Shown: positions 23,852 to 35,492, counted from the stretch's first letter. The stretch: 64,000 nt of DNA from Dermatemys mawii (GCA_007922305.1 ML677334.1:20248126-20312125); one strand, 5' to 3'. Numbers and translations: made by a program. The notes: generated by a model not told the origin, from the letters alone.

Positions 23852-23993
23852 CACTGGCCAAGACTTTCAAAAATGATGAGTGATTTTGGGTGCTCAACTT
23901 GCTGAACATCCACTCTCTGAAAATAAAGCCCCTTTAAAGTCTCTTAAATTGAGCACCAGAATCGCTATTCACTTTTGAAAATCTTGGCCAGTG
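23852..23993. repeat. near-perfect palindromic element with ~49-bp arms
   Basis: The left end CACTGGCCAAGACTTTCAAA and the reverse complement of the right end (CACTGGCCAAGATTTTCAAA) match over about 49 bp with roughly ten mismatches, around a ~45-bp centre. Both arms contain the TTTTCAAAA and GGTGCTCAA motifs of the dispersed TTTTCAAAAG family, and this is its most intact copy here. No target duplication is obvious. Confidence 0.8.
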
Positions 23994-24075
23994 GGCTCAA
24001 TCCTGCTCTCACACCAGTGAAAATCAAAGGTAAATCCATTTAAATCAGTGGAACCACATCCACATAAACCCAGTA

Positions 24076-24180
24076 TATAAGAACATCAGAATGGCCATGC
24101 AGGGTCAGACCAATGGTCCATCTAGCCCAATGTCTGTCTCTTCCCAAAGTACCCTGTGGCCAGTTGCACAGTGGAATAGC
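24076..24180 (-). repeat. CR1 LINE 3'-end fragment
   Basis: The plus strand reads AAGAACATCAGAATGGCCAT, GGGTCAGACCAATGGTCCAT and CTAGCCCAATGTCTG. This is the reverse complement of the turtle CR1 3' terminus seen at 27.4, 41.2 and 56.8 kb. Only about 100 bp remain, typical of severe 5' truncation. Confidence 0.85.
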
Positions 24181-24365
24181 TACTACAATGCACTGCTGTC
24201 TTTGCCATTGCAAGAGCTGCTAATGTGGATGCACTGAGAAGCACAGCATGGACATGCAACAGCAGTTTAATTCCAACATCTTAATAAAAGTGGTATAACT
24301 TGTGGTGCAGAAACTTGCCAATGTAGACACTGAAGCTCAGACACTAAACTTTAATGGAGAGAAGT
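24181..24365. repeat. GTAGACA-type short element, diverged
   Basis: It holds AATGCACTGCTGTCTTTGCC, AATGTGGATGCACTGAG and CTTGCCAATGTAGACACTGA. The phrases resemble the ends and interior of the 'GTCTACATT' group of small DNA elements, of which another is at 25.85-25.98 kb. Boundaries are uncertain. Confidence 0.4.
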
Positions 24366-25139
24366 TTTTTCTTTTTTAGGGTTAATATTCTGAAATGTAC
24401 AGACAAATGGACACTGATAGTACATACAGTTCTGACTGCATGGATGAGTTCATTTTTTAAATGTATTTATTCCAATCAGTTAGCACTCCCTCTGTTTCAG
24501 TACTGAATTGAAAAGCTTAGCAGCTTTAAGCATCTATGCAGCGCTGAAGAAGAAACCTTGAAATGTGAGACTATCTTCTGGTTGAACTAAGTAAACTTTG
24601 TGAATGCCTAGCCTCTAAATCTGTTGCCTGTCTTTGGATATTGAAACCTTTGACGGCTTTGGGGCCCCCTGGTACTCAGTGGCCTTGGGAATTTTCCCTT
24701 TCTGAATTTTCTCCCACCCTTTGCTGATCACAGACCTAACAATACTATTTATTTCTATTTGTATTCTATCCCTCTCTGTATCCAGTCTGACATTTTTTAA
24801 AAAATGTAGACATATAGGCTGATGACTACAAGGATTTTTGTACAATATTTTTTATACCCTTCTCACAGTCAATAGGTTTCATGAATGTTGCACCACAATC
24901 CCAAATACATTTTCTATGGGTGTGTTGCCTTTGTGTTCTGTGATTGTGTTTCCAACAGTGTGCTGGTTTCTTAAGCACATGGCTCCTTTGCTAAGAGGTG
25001 CATAATTAAAACTCTATGTGTACAGCTTGTGCAATATAGTAATAACCTCCCCATACTGTTTAATTTACCTACAGAATTCAAATCCCTATGATTCTGGTCT
25101 CATTAGCCCTTACTCCTTACTATGGGGAAAATGTTTAAA

Positions 25140-25320
25140 TGTGAATGTTTGAAATAAGGCAGCTTTAATCCATTTTTAGGCACCAAAATAAGGGATTGAG
25201 TTACCTAGAGCACAACATGTCTAAAAAATTCATGCTTTTTATTGAGGTACTTAAATACAGATTTAGCCACCTAACTTTCAGTGCTCATTAGAAAAATTTT
25301 GACAGTATCTCCCATGTTTT
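25140..25320. repeat. diverged TTTTCAAAAG/TTAGGCACC family member
   Basis: The phrases TTTTTAGGCACCAAAATAAG, GAGGTACTTAAATACAGATT and GTGCTCATTAGAAAAATTTT match the dispersed small palindromic family seen at 12.6, 23.9, 30.0 and 54.1 kb. It is heavily mutated. Confidence 0.45.
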
Positions 25321-25379
25321 GATCTTTCAGCAAATGTGGTTTATCATTAATTTTCTATCTTCTAATGCACCTAATTTAC

Positions 25380-25745
25380 ATATATTAGAAGCAAGGAATG
25401 GCCTAAAACTAGAAGACATCCTAGTACTATCTGAACAAAATTCAGCAAACTAGCTCTAAGCAGAGACCCCGCTCCAAGACTAGCACAATGGCTGTTTATA
25501 ATCAAATTATGCTTCTTGAGGTGATTTAGCAAAACTGCTAATATTCTTCCACCAGTGATGTTAAGATAACTGTTCTATAATTGCTCCCTCCCTCCCATGG
25601 CTCTCTGTTGCTGTAATGATGTTTAACACTTCCCAGACCTCAGGAATCTGATCTGTCATCAGAGAACTTAAAAAAATACCAGTTAGGATTTCACTAATTT
25701 CAATCTTCATTTCTTCAAGGAAAGCAAAGAATCTCTTTCACCTTG
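25380..25745 (-). pseudogene. LINE reverse transcriptase fragment (CR1-clade), 5' part of RT
   Basis: The minus strand gives, with frame changes, IPEVWEVLNIIT, then SNYRTVILTS (compare the LINE RT block NYRPVSLTS), then HLKKHNLI and GAGSLLRASLLNF (compare the QHGFRKGRSCLTNLLEF region). These are consecutive RT fingers/palm motifs in the right order and spacing for CR1/L2-type LINEs. The fragment is old: conserved residues are changed, and the YxDD-bearing part and 3' end are absent. It was recognised by translation. Confidence 0.75.
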
Positions 25746-25844
25746 TGGAAATATTATATGTAATCTAAATCTAGCACTTTGTATATCATAAGTGGGATCC
25801 TTTTTTCCCACACTGTTCCATTGGCATTTTAGGATTTGTCTAAA

Positions 25845-25985
25845 ATGGGAAAATTTACACCCTGGATTAAGTTGTATTGATACATTGTGTCTACATTAGG
25901 GCTTTGCACTGCTGTAACTACTGCTTACATCAATCTAAATTTCCCTAATGTAGAGACACCTTAATACTTCTCTCTTACCAGAAGA
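25845..25985. repeat. GTCTACATTAGGG-type short element
   Basis: It contains TGTGTCTACATTAGGGCTTT near the centre and TTTCCCTAATGTAGAGACAC near the end. These halves are inverted around a CTGTAACTACTGCTTACATC spacer. This is a small palindromic DNA element common in sauropsid introns; superfamily not assigned. Confidence 0.5.
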
Positions 25986-26288
25986 CATATATTGGTCCTG
26001 AAGCAGTTGTCCATCCTCTTCCGTAGAGAACAAAGGCACACTAACCTGTTCCGTTATATCCCCTAGTTCCAATTCTTAACAATTTAGGGGAGGTCCATTT
26101 CTTTCTCTTTTGCTGTTCTAGTGTAGCTATACTTGACAAAAATTGTTAGCTGGAATGGTCTTGACAGCAGAATGTCCAGTAATTCTTTGTCTTCCTGTAA
26201 TTATCTGTTTAACCTGCTCTTGCTTGTTTTTAATAGATGTCTCAATCCTCCTTGCTAGCTTATTTATATTGTGAAAGGATTGTTTGTT

Positions 26289-26332
26289 TGTGTGTGTGTG
26301 TGTACACACACACACACACATATATATATAAA
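26289..26332. repeat. (TG)n-(AC)n-(AT)n self-complementary microsatellite
   Basis: A TG run passes directly into an AC run and then into TA repeats. The TG and AC parts are complementary, so the tract can fold back on itself as well as adopt Z-DNA. Confidence 0.9.
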
Positions 26333-27129
26333 GTCTTCTACTTAATTGCTTACCCTAATCTTTACATCCCTGCTTAAACAGGATAGCTTTAAAATTTCAC
26401 TCTCTGTTTAAATGTTTTTCAAATATTCAGCTCTATGTTTCCCATACTTAGAAGCATTCATTCCAGCAAAAATTCCTTGGGGCATATCACATTCCCCCAA
26501 ATTCAACTCCCCTAGAGTCAAAAATATTGGTGATGGTCCCTTCAAGTGTTTTTGCCCTAAAGAGTATTTAAAATCTAATGAAACTGAACACAGAATGAGG
26601 GGTGCTACGGGACCAATTCCAACTGTTAGGTCCAGAATTGTGTCTGACCCTGTACACTGTTCAAATATCTGCATAAGGGTCCTTAAGGGTCTGTTTTGTC
26701 ACCTGTAATTTGTAATTATGCAGATGTAATTTGCATCAACAATCATGAGAGTTAGATGCTAGCTTTGAAGGAAGAATAACAGATCTCTCTTATCTATTTT
26801 AATAGAGAATTTTGATCTACCTTCTTTTTTTGTCCTGGAAGTCTGTGTGTCATTCAGTAATCACTACCTTCATATATGATTACCTTGCTTATCCTTAAGT
26901 CTTCTTCAAACTGTCTCTGCTGCTGTGTCAGCTGATATATTTTTATCATCACTTAGTTCAGACTCAGTATTATCCCTCAGTTCCATTGCCACCCACTCCT
27001 CTTCTTCATCTTGCCTTTCTGTTTGGTAAACTCTGCCTTTTGGTATTAAAAGACATTTTTCTATTTCAGTCCATATGTCTCTTATGTCAGATGCTTCAGA
27101 GTTACCATTGAAAAATTACATTTCTAATT

Positions 27130-27345
27130 TAGCTATATAAGGATAATGATGTGCCCCTGTGTTGTGCCTCTCATAAAGAACTCAGCACTTGACAACATTG
27201 AATATTTAAGCACCTCAAGCGTGTGAAATAGATATAAAGCACTACTGCTTCCCTGTTTCACTAGTGAGTAAATTGAAGGACAGAAAAAGCTACGATCATG
27301 AGTCAGTGGTAATGCCAGAAATAGCCCTGAATAACAATATGCTCT
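27130..27345 (-). repeat. CORE/MIR-like SINE, reverse orientation, decayed
   Basis: The plus strand shows CTTGACAACATTGAATATTT, then CCCTGTTTCACTAGTGAGTA, GAAGGACAGAAAAAGC and CATGAGTCAGTGGTAATGCC. Read in reverse, this follows the SINE order of head, TTCCCCATCTGTAAAATG-like block and 3' domain. Confidence 0.5.
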
Positions 27346-27420
27346 AACTGTGTGCTTGCGTGCTTTGCCTAACCTTCAGATGAAGTGAAGCCGTTCAACT
27401 CAAATAAGAACTGACCCAAT

Positions 27421-27580
27421 TAAGAACATAAGAACGGCCATACTGGGTCAGACCAAAGGTCCATATAGCCCAGTTTCCTGTCTTCCAACAGTTGCCAATG
27501 CCAGGTGCCCCAGAGGGAATGAACAGACCAGGTAATCGTGAAGTGATCCATCATCTGTTGCCCATTCCCAGCTTCTGGCA
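27421..27580 (-). repeat. CR1 LINE 3' end
   Basis: It starts TAAGAACATAAGAACGGCCA and continues GGGTCAGACCAAAGGTCCAT, CCAACAGTTGCCAATGCCAG and CCCATTCCCAGCTTCTGGCA. This is a well-preserved reverse complement of the turtle CR1 3' terminus, closely similar to the copy ending at 56.8 kb. It is 5'-truncated to about 160 bp. Confidence 0.9.
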
Positions 27581-27884
27581 ACTGATCCAATTGAGCCAAA
27601 TATTTGTGAAGATTCAAAAAATGTCAGTTCAGGTTTTTTTTCGTTTCCATGCACCTCTCTAGTGAGGAGTGGACATGCTGAAATACTCAGAGAGTCTACT
27701 CTCACCATTCCACATGTATATGTCTGTGTATATATGAAGTTGTTTTGCTTTCTTTTCTTATCCCTCCTTTGCTTTTTCTTCTTCTATTTTCCTTTACATT
27801 CTTTTTTTTCTTGGGTATCACTGCATTCCTAGGTGAAGTATGTGAAGATCATTTTTGTTTTCAGATTGTCTTTTTTGCAAGATG

Positions 27885-28105
27885 AGGAAGACTTTGTAGC
27901 ACCTTAGAGCTAACCAGTTTATTTCAGCCTAAGCTTTCATGGGCTATAGCCCTCTTCATTGGATGCATAGAATGGAACAGAAATAAGATGTATTTATACA
28001 CACAGAAAGGAAAAAAAAAAGTTGTACATTAGCATACCAATTCTAAGAAGCTGTTTAATTTGGATGGGCCATTATCAGCAGGAGAAAAAAGTACCTTTTG
28101 AAATG
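27885..28105 (-). mobile_element. Penelope-like element fragment, family A copy 1
   Basis: It shares long blocks with the copy at 39.86 kb: TGTAGCACCTTAGAG, CTAACCAGTTTATTTCAGC, AAGCTTTCATGGGCTATAGC, GGATGCATAGAATGGAAC, AATTCTAAGAAGCTGTTTAA and GGGCCATTATCAGCAGGAG. Only the repeat-terminal part is present; the RT and endonuclease are absent. A decayed hammerhead-like core lies at 27926-27970. Confidence 0.8.
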
Positions 28106-29149
28106 GATATCTGTGTCTGACAGAAGAGATACAACTATTGAAGGTAAATTAACTAGGGAAATGCAATCAATTAGTGTAATGAGCGAACTATTTGCAAGTC
28201 CTATTTATTATTTTTGCAAGGTGCCTTCCACCTTGCCTATCTTCAACAGGTTTGTGCACAATTCTGCTTGCTGTCTGATTAATCCTCTTAATAAATACCC
28301 TGGTCCTTTCCTTCTGCTGAAAGATTAGCTACTACCCTGGCATTCATCCCTTTGTATAGGAGCCGCTATCCACAATGCATGCTTCAGATACTCTTCTGCT
28401 TGTTGTTGTTTCACAATTTGCTCATTACATCATACTTAACAGTCCCATCTTTTAAATCTACCTCAGTGACATTCAATACTGGAATCCTGCTGGATGCTAC
28501 CATCCCATGCTATGCTTCTCAGTTAACCAGTTGCTGCCCTTTATGTTGTCCCATTTCTCCTCTGCTGTGCCTCTAGTGTACTCCTCTGGCAACTTTCCCA
28601 GCTGGCCCTGCTCCTCCTCCTGCCCTATTGTCATTCCTGAGGTTTAAAATGAGCTATGTGTCATCTGTGAACTTCCCGTATTCATTGATCTTCCTGAGAA
28701 CATCTCTCTAATTCTGCCATTTGATCCCTTAGTCCTGCAACTGACAACCCTTAACAAAAGGAAAGTGTTCCCTTAACTCCTCTGATCTAAGTCAAACCTG
28801 TTTTGCGCTCTGAACCGTACTTGTTATAAGATTCATGGCCTTTTTTAAATGGTGAAAGTGGCTGAAGAAAATTGACTGACTTTAGGTAAAAAATTTCTGC
28901 TGTGGCTGGGTGAAGAGATGGCAAATCCTTTGAAAGATTAGTTTGGAGACAGAGCTGTCACCCAGGCAAATGGCTGCTGCTCCCTACCCCGGCCCACTTG
29001 ATCATTCCTCTAAATGAGGCTGACAAGTGGTAATTACAGAAATGCAGGGGATCTAGGCCTGACTCTTAGAAACAGTTTTAAATCAAGCCTGGGAGAATGG
29101 AGGATTGGAATTAAGGGATCGGAGAATGAGAATCGAAAGTTATTTAGCT

Positions 29150-29275
29150 TCTGAATTAAGCCCCAACCCTGGAAAGCATTTAAGCATGTGCCTAACTTTA
29201 CTCACCTGAGTCACTGATGGGATGTTTCACATACTTAAAGTTAAACATGTGCTTAAGTGCTAAATCTTCAGATGA
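29150..29275. repeat. dispersed small repeat (AAGCATGTGCCTAACTTT type)
   Basis: The phrases TTTAAGCATGTGCCTAACTT and AAACATGTGCTTAAGTGCT are roughly inverted around GAGTCACTGATGGGATG. Similar phrases recur near 20.05-20.15 kb. This is an old palindromic interspersed repeat. Confidence 0.5.
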
Positions 29276-30007
29276 AGTGAAGCCCTTCATCTCAAATAAG
29301 AACTAACCTAATCAATCCAAATATTTGTGGAGATTCCCTGTACCTCTCTGTTCAGGAGTGGACAGGCTGAAGTATCCGAAGACAGTCCCTGCTCTGGGGA
29401 AAGCCTCCTCTCCCCAGATTCCCAGCACTGGTTTGCAGACCTGAAGGGATCCGATTAAGTTCACATAGCTTTTTATTTTTAATCAGCTGTTCCTCAGGCT
29501 GTGCTTCCTGTCTCTGAAAAGGAGTGCTGTCCCTATCAGGCTAGCTTAGTTCAATCACTCCTCTCCTGCTTTCTTCCCTTCTTTGACTTTGTTGCCTCCT
29601 TTTTGGGTTTTCCCGCATCGACGTATTTAGGTGTACTTATTTATATTTTACATAGTTCACCAGTTATCCCCTTGTCTCCTCTTTCCTTCAGCTCCTTCCC
29701 CCCTCCCACATTTGGCCATCTTCCCTCCTTCATTATCTCTATCTGTTTTTCCCGCGCTTTTGTTTTCTTATCTCTGCCTGTATGCAGGCTGCCTGTACTA
29801 AAACGGCTGTTTTGGAAGAAGCAGTCTCATCAGAGAAGGAACTGAGAAGGGGGAGAGACTGGAGCATATAAAATACATAAGAGTTTTTGCTTCTAACAAT
29901 TCCAGCCCTAATACATCCTTGCCACCTATCTAGTTTGTCACCCACTGATCTTTTCCTGCCTGAGTATTGCCCATTAGCCCAGTCCCTTTTCCATTCACCC
30001 ACATGGG

Positions 30008-30185
30008 GTGAAATTTTCAAAAGAGACCCCGGGCCAGATTTTCAGGTGCTCAGCACACAGTAGCAACACGGTCAGATTTTCAAAAGAGCTCAACATCTGA
30101 TTTGTTGGGCTCTTTTAAAAGTCTGGCCTCTTAGTTTGGTTCCTAAATGGGAGCTGAGCTCTTTTTGAAAATCGGAGTCCTTTGT
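30008..30185. repeat. TTTTCAAAAG-family repeat with inner 23-bp arms
   Basis: The segment 30073-30095 (CAGATTTTCAAAAGAGCTC..) pairs with 30103-30125 (..GCTCTTTTAAAAGTCTG), forming a tight hairpin with a 7-nt loop and few mismatches. Flanking phrases GAAATTTTCAAAAGAGACCC and GAGCTCTTTTTGAAAATCGG belong to the same dispersed family. Confidence 0.7.
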
Positions 30186-30509
30186 AGAAGCTTGTCAGAA
30201 AAGGTGAGAACTTATTTTATGAAAAACAGGGGCAAATAATAAAAAAGTAACAATTTTTCCGCAGTGATAGTCCTACATTTTTCAGGTATATATTTACCTG
30301 CCATTGCTCACAGCCCAGATGGCATTCTCCTAGGGTTTTTGTACATTTAGAGTGCATTAAAGGCATGAACTGTGTGGAAAAGAAAAATGCCACTTCTGGG
30401 GCTTTGGATGCAGGGGAGCGAAAGAGTATGGGGTCAAGTTTCCTCCATCAATCCTGGAATAAAGTACTGGAGTGCTAGAACTTCATCCACTTTCTTCTGT
30501 CTACTTCTG

Positions 30510-30537
<28 letters not shown>
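30510..30537. repeat. (GT)14 microsatellite
   Basis: A pure 28-bp GT repeat with no interruption, likely length-variable between individuals. Confidence 0.97.
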
Positions 30538-30541
<4 letters not shown>

Positions 30542-31609
30542 AGGGAGGTGACAATTACAAAATACTAACATGTGATATGTGCAGCTTCATGCTGTAATAT
30601 TGATGTTAAAAATATCTTCTGCTAAATTTGCATTGAAAATTAGCCTACTTAGTATTTAAATCTTCCAAACTGAGCTATTCAATAATAGGTGTAGTTATAT
30701 ATGCCATGGCACATGATTTTTTCATGTTTTAGGAACAACATTCATTTGTATGGAGAACCTCGTCTCTCTCATCGCTTCCCGTACAGTCATTAAAAGAAAT
30801 CTGACAAATTACACATTTGAAAATAAATAAAAAGCAAGTCTCTATAAAAATGAGACATTGATTTCCAGTAAAACAGCAAATGTTTCTGCAACAGGATGTG
30901 GATTTGGAGAGTTTTCAAGGGTGGGGATGCCATGCGGAGAAGCTGGTGTGCCAGCTCGGACTCCTAACAGATGACTGTACTCTTGGTTTCCAAACAGTCA
31001 CCTTTTACAGTGATATCAGGGAAATACCAGTTTGTGTTCCCCCTATCAGCAAGATAACTTGACCTTTTAATTACCAAGATTTTTTGTTCTGTTTCTTTCC
31101 TGTCAGTTTTTTTTAAAGAGCCGTGTAAAGGTAGCCATTCTTGTTTATTCTGATAATGGACGCAGAAGGTGTCCGCTTTCTGAAGTGCACAGAACAGTCC
31201 TCTCAGGTGCATGCAGCAGTCTGATACCCTACAACAGCAACATACTTCCTTGCAAGGATGAACATGAGTCCCCCAATGCACCAGGCGGTGCAGTCATGCT
31301 GATGCTCTGAGGGATGTACCAGGTATAGAGCTGCATCTATTTCAAAACAAGGGGAAACTAGCATTGTCATAATAAATATGGGGCTTGTGGTAAAGCCACA
31401 CTTTAGTCTAAGGTTCTTCTCTACGTAATTGACAACTAAATCGTACTGATTTTGACACTTGCAATTCCTGTTTAAACCTCTGAAAATCAGGCCATTAATG
31501 TGAAGGGTATGACGGAGAGAAGAAAATGCCAGATTTGGTTACCAAAGGAAGAAAACTGGTCAAAGACCAATGTAAGGGAAATATTTAACTTGCTTATGTC
31601 CATGCTAGA

Positions 31610-31725
31610 GAAAGGATACTCTCATGGTTAAAATGCTGAGTTTAGGACTCAGAAGATCTGAGTTCAATTCCTGGGTCTGTCACTATCTCCCTTTGTGGTT
31701 GTGAGAGGGTCTGTTTGGTCTAGAC
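31610..31725 (+). repeat. tRNA-derived SINE head fragment
   Basis: The order CTCATGGTTAAAATGCTGAG, GGACTCAGAAGATCTGAGTT and CAATTCCTGGGTCTGTCACT follows the tRNA-like head of turtle SINEs, with a recognisable B-box-like GAGTTCAATTCC. The 3' domain is missing. It is not a functional tRNA: the acceptor stem is absent. Confidence 0.65.
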
Positions 31726-32845
31726 ATAGCAAAGCCCTTGAGCATATGTTTATCTTTAAGCAGGGTACTAAAGTGTTTTGCTGAATCAGGATCTTGATCT
31801 CTTGTGTCTTGTTTTGTAAAATCTGTACAGTGAGGATACTGCTCTTCCTCAAAATGCGAATAAATTCATTAAGGTTTGTGAGATACACCAAGGTTATTGC
31901 TATGAGGACCATTCAGGTAGATAAAGTTGTTTTGATGAACTTTTTTCTTCTGTGTGTGGCACATTTAGGAGTTTTATTTAATAATAAAAAATAAAATAAA
32001 ATCCTGTTTTTGTGAATTTTCAGTTGAATTTGAATTTCAAATAATCATCTAGTAAATAAGAAATGCATCATTCACCATTTTCTAACATAAAAGAATAAGA
32101 GTAAAAATTTAGCTGTATAACTGCTTAACTACATTTGTATAGGTATAGTGTATACTTCTGGTTAGCAAAAAGAAGCACCAAATTTAGTGTAAAGGCTATA
32201 TTTAATTGCAAATCAATGTTTCAATGATTACCAAACAATAAGAATCAAGCTTTCTGTAGTAAAATAACTAAAAAGTACTAATGCAAAACATGATTAAAAT
32301 CAATTCTTTAAATAAAAGTTTCCTGCTTGCTGATTTAAATCATGATTAAAAATGGTGATTTAAACAGTTCTGATTTCAATCAGTCTACCCTGAAAGACAT
32401 CCGTAAAGGGGCATCCAGTTCTGAGAAGTGTATTCCTCCTAGAGCTAATCATAACCTGTCTGTTTTTTTCTGTTGACTTTTTGACTTTTAATTGGAAAAG
32501 CCAAAAGCTGAAATACATTTGGCAAAAAAAAGAAAAAAATCAGATACTCAATTTTCTAACAAAAAATAATAATTTTGGGGAAAAGCAGACATTTTCATGA
32601 CAGTTTTTGTTTGGTGAAAACCCCAATTTTCTGTTAAAAAAAATTGCCACAGAAAAATTTTGATCAGTCTGTTTTACTGCAACACCATCCTTTTTACTTT
32701 AACTTTTCTCTCTTCCTTCACTTTGGGGAAATGGTTGATGGAGGTGGAGGATTTGAAATGTTTGTTTTAAAAACTTACAAATCCACCCCTTTTTGTCATC
32801 ATTACCAAATTGGCAAAATTGGGAGGGAGACATGAGGCTGTAGGA

Positions 32846-33053
32846 GAGGCCTGCACAACGTGCAGCCTGGGAGCCACAGGCAGCCCGCACGGGCTCACTG
32901 TGCGGCCCACGGGGGATGAGTAGGGGCGGGGCAAGCCAAGCAGTGGGGTGGGGGGAAGCGGATGGGGGCGGGGTGTGGGCGGGGCTTTTCGGCCTGCAGC
33001 TGGTTTTTTTGCAGTAATATGGCCCTCGCTGCTTTCCGAGTTGTGCAGGCCTA
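32846..33053. mobile_element. non-autonomous hAT element with 8-bp target duplication (7/8)
   Basis: The ends GAGGCCTGCACAAC and GTTGTGCAGGCCTA are inverted. The flanks CTGTAGGA (32838-32845) and CTGTAGGG (33054-33061) are a near-perfect 8-bp duplication. The interior is GC-rich with repeated GGGGCGGGG blocks and GCGGCCCACGGGGG. There is no transposase. Confidence 0.88.
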
Positions 33054-33061
33054 CTGTAGGG

Positions 33062-35492
33062 CATGTTTCCAGCAGTGCTGCCCAGATACAGTAGAGATTG
33101 CTGCTTGAGAAATACGATAGATGGATGTTATCTTTGGATCACATTATTTCCCACCTGTGCATGACACCAGAATAGCCTGTGACAGTAAGGCTGCCTGTGA
33201 CAAAACGTGAGCAATTTTGAACAACATAGCTAATTGAGTTTAGCCTCATGCCACATGCCGGTGTTTACTAAGGTTCAGGCATATATGCATGTGTGTGAGG
33301 GTTGCAGGCAGGCATGAGAGATCTTTTTGTCCAAACATTTTTTATTGGTTAAAGCCTCAGAAACGATTTATGTGTTGTAATAACTACAGTACTCTCCCTG
33401 AACCAGGGAATGGATCTCAGTGCCAATCTTGGATGATCCCCAAGTTGTCTGGTCTCCCAAATGGGTAGGTGAAAGGGGATATGGTAGCTCTCAGCAAGGC
33501 AGGAGGGACTGTCAAACAAAAAAGAGCATGTATTCTTGCTGGTGGTCATGGCCAGTGTTCAGGAATAGTATCAGACAAGCTGACCAAAGCAGACTATATG
33601 AAAAATATTACCAAGCTTCAAAAAGATTTAGTCATAGATTAAAAGTGAATGCCTGCCTTGACAGACACTTTTTTTTCATCCAGAAAGGTTTAAGGCTGAC
33701 AAGGTGAAGTTGTTTTAATAATTCACAGACAATAATACGTCTCCCTGTCACTTGACAGAGATAGTGTTTAAGATGTTAATATTGACTGGCATAACATAAA
33801 ACAGGATCAGTCACTCACCTCTTGGAATCCTGGCCTTATTTAAATGTCTTTTTTCCAGCTTTGCCAATATATTTTAATAAATTGGTAGAGCTCTCAGATG
33901 ACTAGTGACTTTAGAATTTTATCTATTGTATTGTGGTTAAGAATAGAGTAAACTAAAACTCCTCGTCAGCCCTTCTGCAAAAGCAGTAACACTTAAACTA
34001 CAGTACTATCGACAATCATTGAAATTCAAAGCAAACCACCGGATTGCCTACCAAAAATATATTTTAAATCAGAATTTCCTTTCTGCAATCTTTTTGTATT
34101 TTTTACAGGCTTTCTTTTTGCCGGAATGCTAAACTGTACTGCATTTTAGTCATGCTTAATATTGAATAGCTACATGCAGAAAAGATGGATTAATAATAAT
34201 GAAAACAAAAACATGTATTTTGAAGTGGGACAGCTGCCTATTTGCTTGTACAGTAATCTGTGACAAATATATGTTTGTAATTCACTACATCTGTTTCTGA
34301 GTTAGTGCCTTCCAGACCTCAGTTTAACAGATTTCCTGGTGGGGTGAGTGGAAAAGGAATTGTTTTTGTTTTGTTTCATCTGATTAAACCACAAAACACA
34401 CAGTTTCCACATTCTGATCCTTAAGAAAATATCTATATATATAAAAAATCTTTTCTAAAATAACAAGGGCCGTCCTCTGACCAAAGCGATAGGCTCTACT
34501 GTAGTTTTTTGTTAGATACCAGTTGTAAATCCCCAAACCGCTAATCTCTGGCACTGTTTCCCTCTTGATCCTAGGCTCTATTTCAATGCATTGGGGGTAT
34601 TAGAAAGTTGGTTATGAGGATGGAATTGTAAACAGCGGAAATGTGAGGTATTATGAAAAGCTCAGGTTAGTGATATGACCAGGTTTGCGCTGTGTGCTGT
34701 ATTGGTAACTAAGCAACAAAGCCTACCAAGCTCTCTTTTTATATCACTTTGTGTCACCACTGACTGTGTGTTGTGACATTTACTCCTCACTCCAAACAGT
34801 TCTTCTGTACTACTAATCCCATAAGGTTAACACAGCCTTTTATCCTGGACATAGTTAGATTAAAAAGACTGCAGAAGAGTTTCCTAAATTGTGTTCAGGC
34901 TCGCTCCCCACTCCACTCCCCCTCTCCCAAAGAAATGGTTTATGGGTATTATCTTTGTATGTAACATATCTGTCAGGTGCCTGTTGCAGAAGCAGAATAA
35001 CAAAAGTCAAAACCCAGAGTGTTACAATCAGTCAGAACGAACCAACTAGCTCAAATACTGCATATAGTGAGAGAACTCAGAAAGCAGACAAAGGAGGAAG
35101 CCAAATAGCCCTAGAGATAAGCAACCTACCTACAAAGAAATCAGCATTCACATGGTGCAAAGGTTGGGGGGGAAAGATGCATACAACAGCAAAAAGAAAC
35201 AAACAAGGGAGGGAATCTGCAAAATGATCAGGAAAGGGTTAATCCCAACATAGAAGATTTATGCATTTCTAAATGCAGCCAGTAGAGGTTAGTGACAGAT
35301 GAGTCTGAAGGGAGTTTCACTCCTCAGACACTTGGCAGAGAAAGTCCTACATTTTCCTTCCAGTGTTAAAGTCCAAAAGCAGATCTATCCTACTACCCTG
35401 ACTGTTGTTGCTGAGCAGATTTAAAAAGCAACATGTGATCTCTCATTTAGGTAGCTAAATCCTATATTGTGAAGGAGTTCATATTTAATACA
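33062..35492. other. intronic DNA, nothing recognised
   Basis: About 2.4 kb without a recognised gene, RNA or repeat. Open frames are short and overlap on both strands without known domains. Confidence 0.5.

Noticed and set aside
30510..30537. Possible CRISPR-like or regular spaced repeat
   Set aside because: Simple GT microsatellite; no repeat-spacer array occurs anywhere in the window.
31618..31690. Possible tRNA gene
   Set aside because: Has a B-box-like stretch but no acceptor stem or full cloverleaf; it is the head of a SINE.
34889..35227. 112-codon frame upstream of the LINE fossil
   Set aside because: No resemblance to any family I know; no supporting exon structure.
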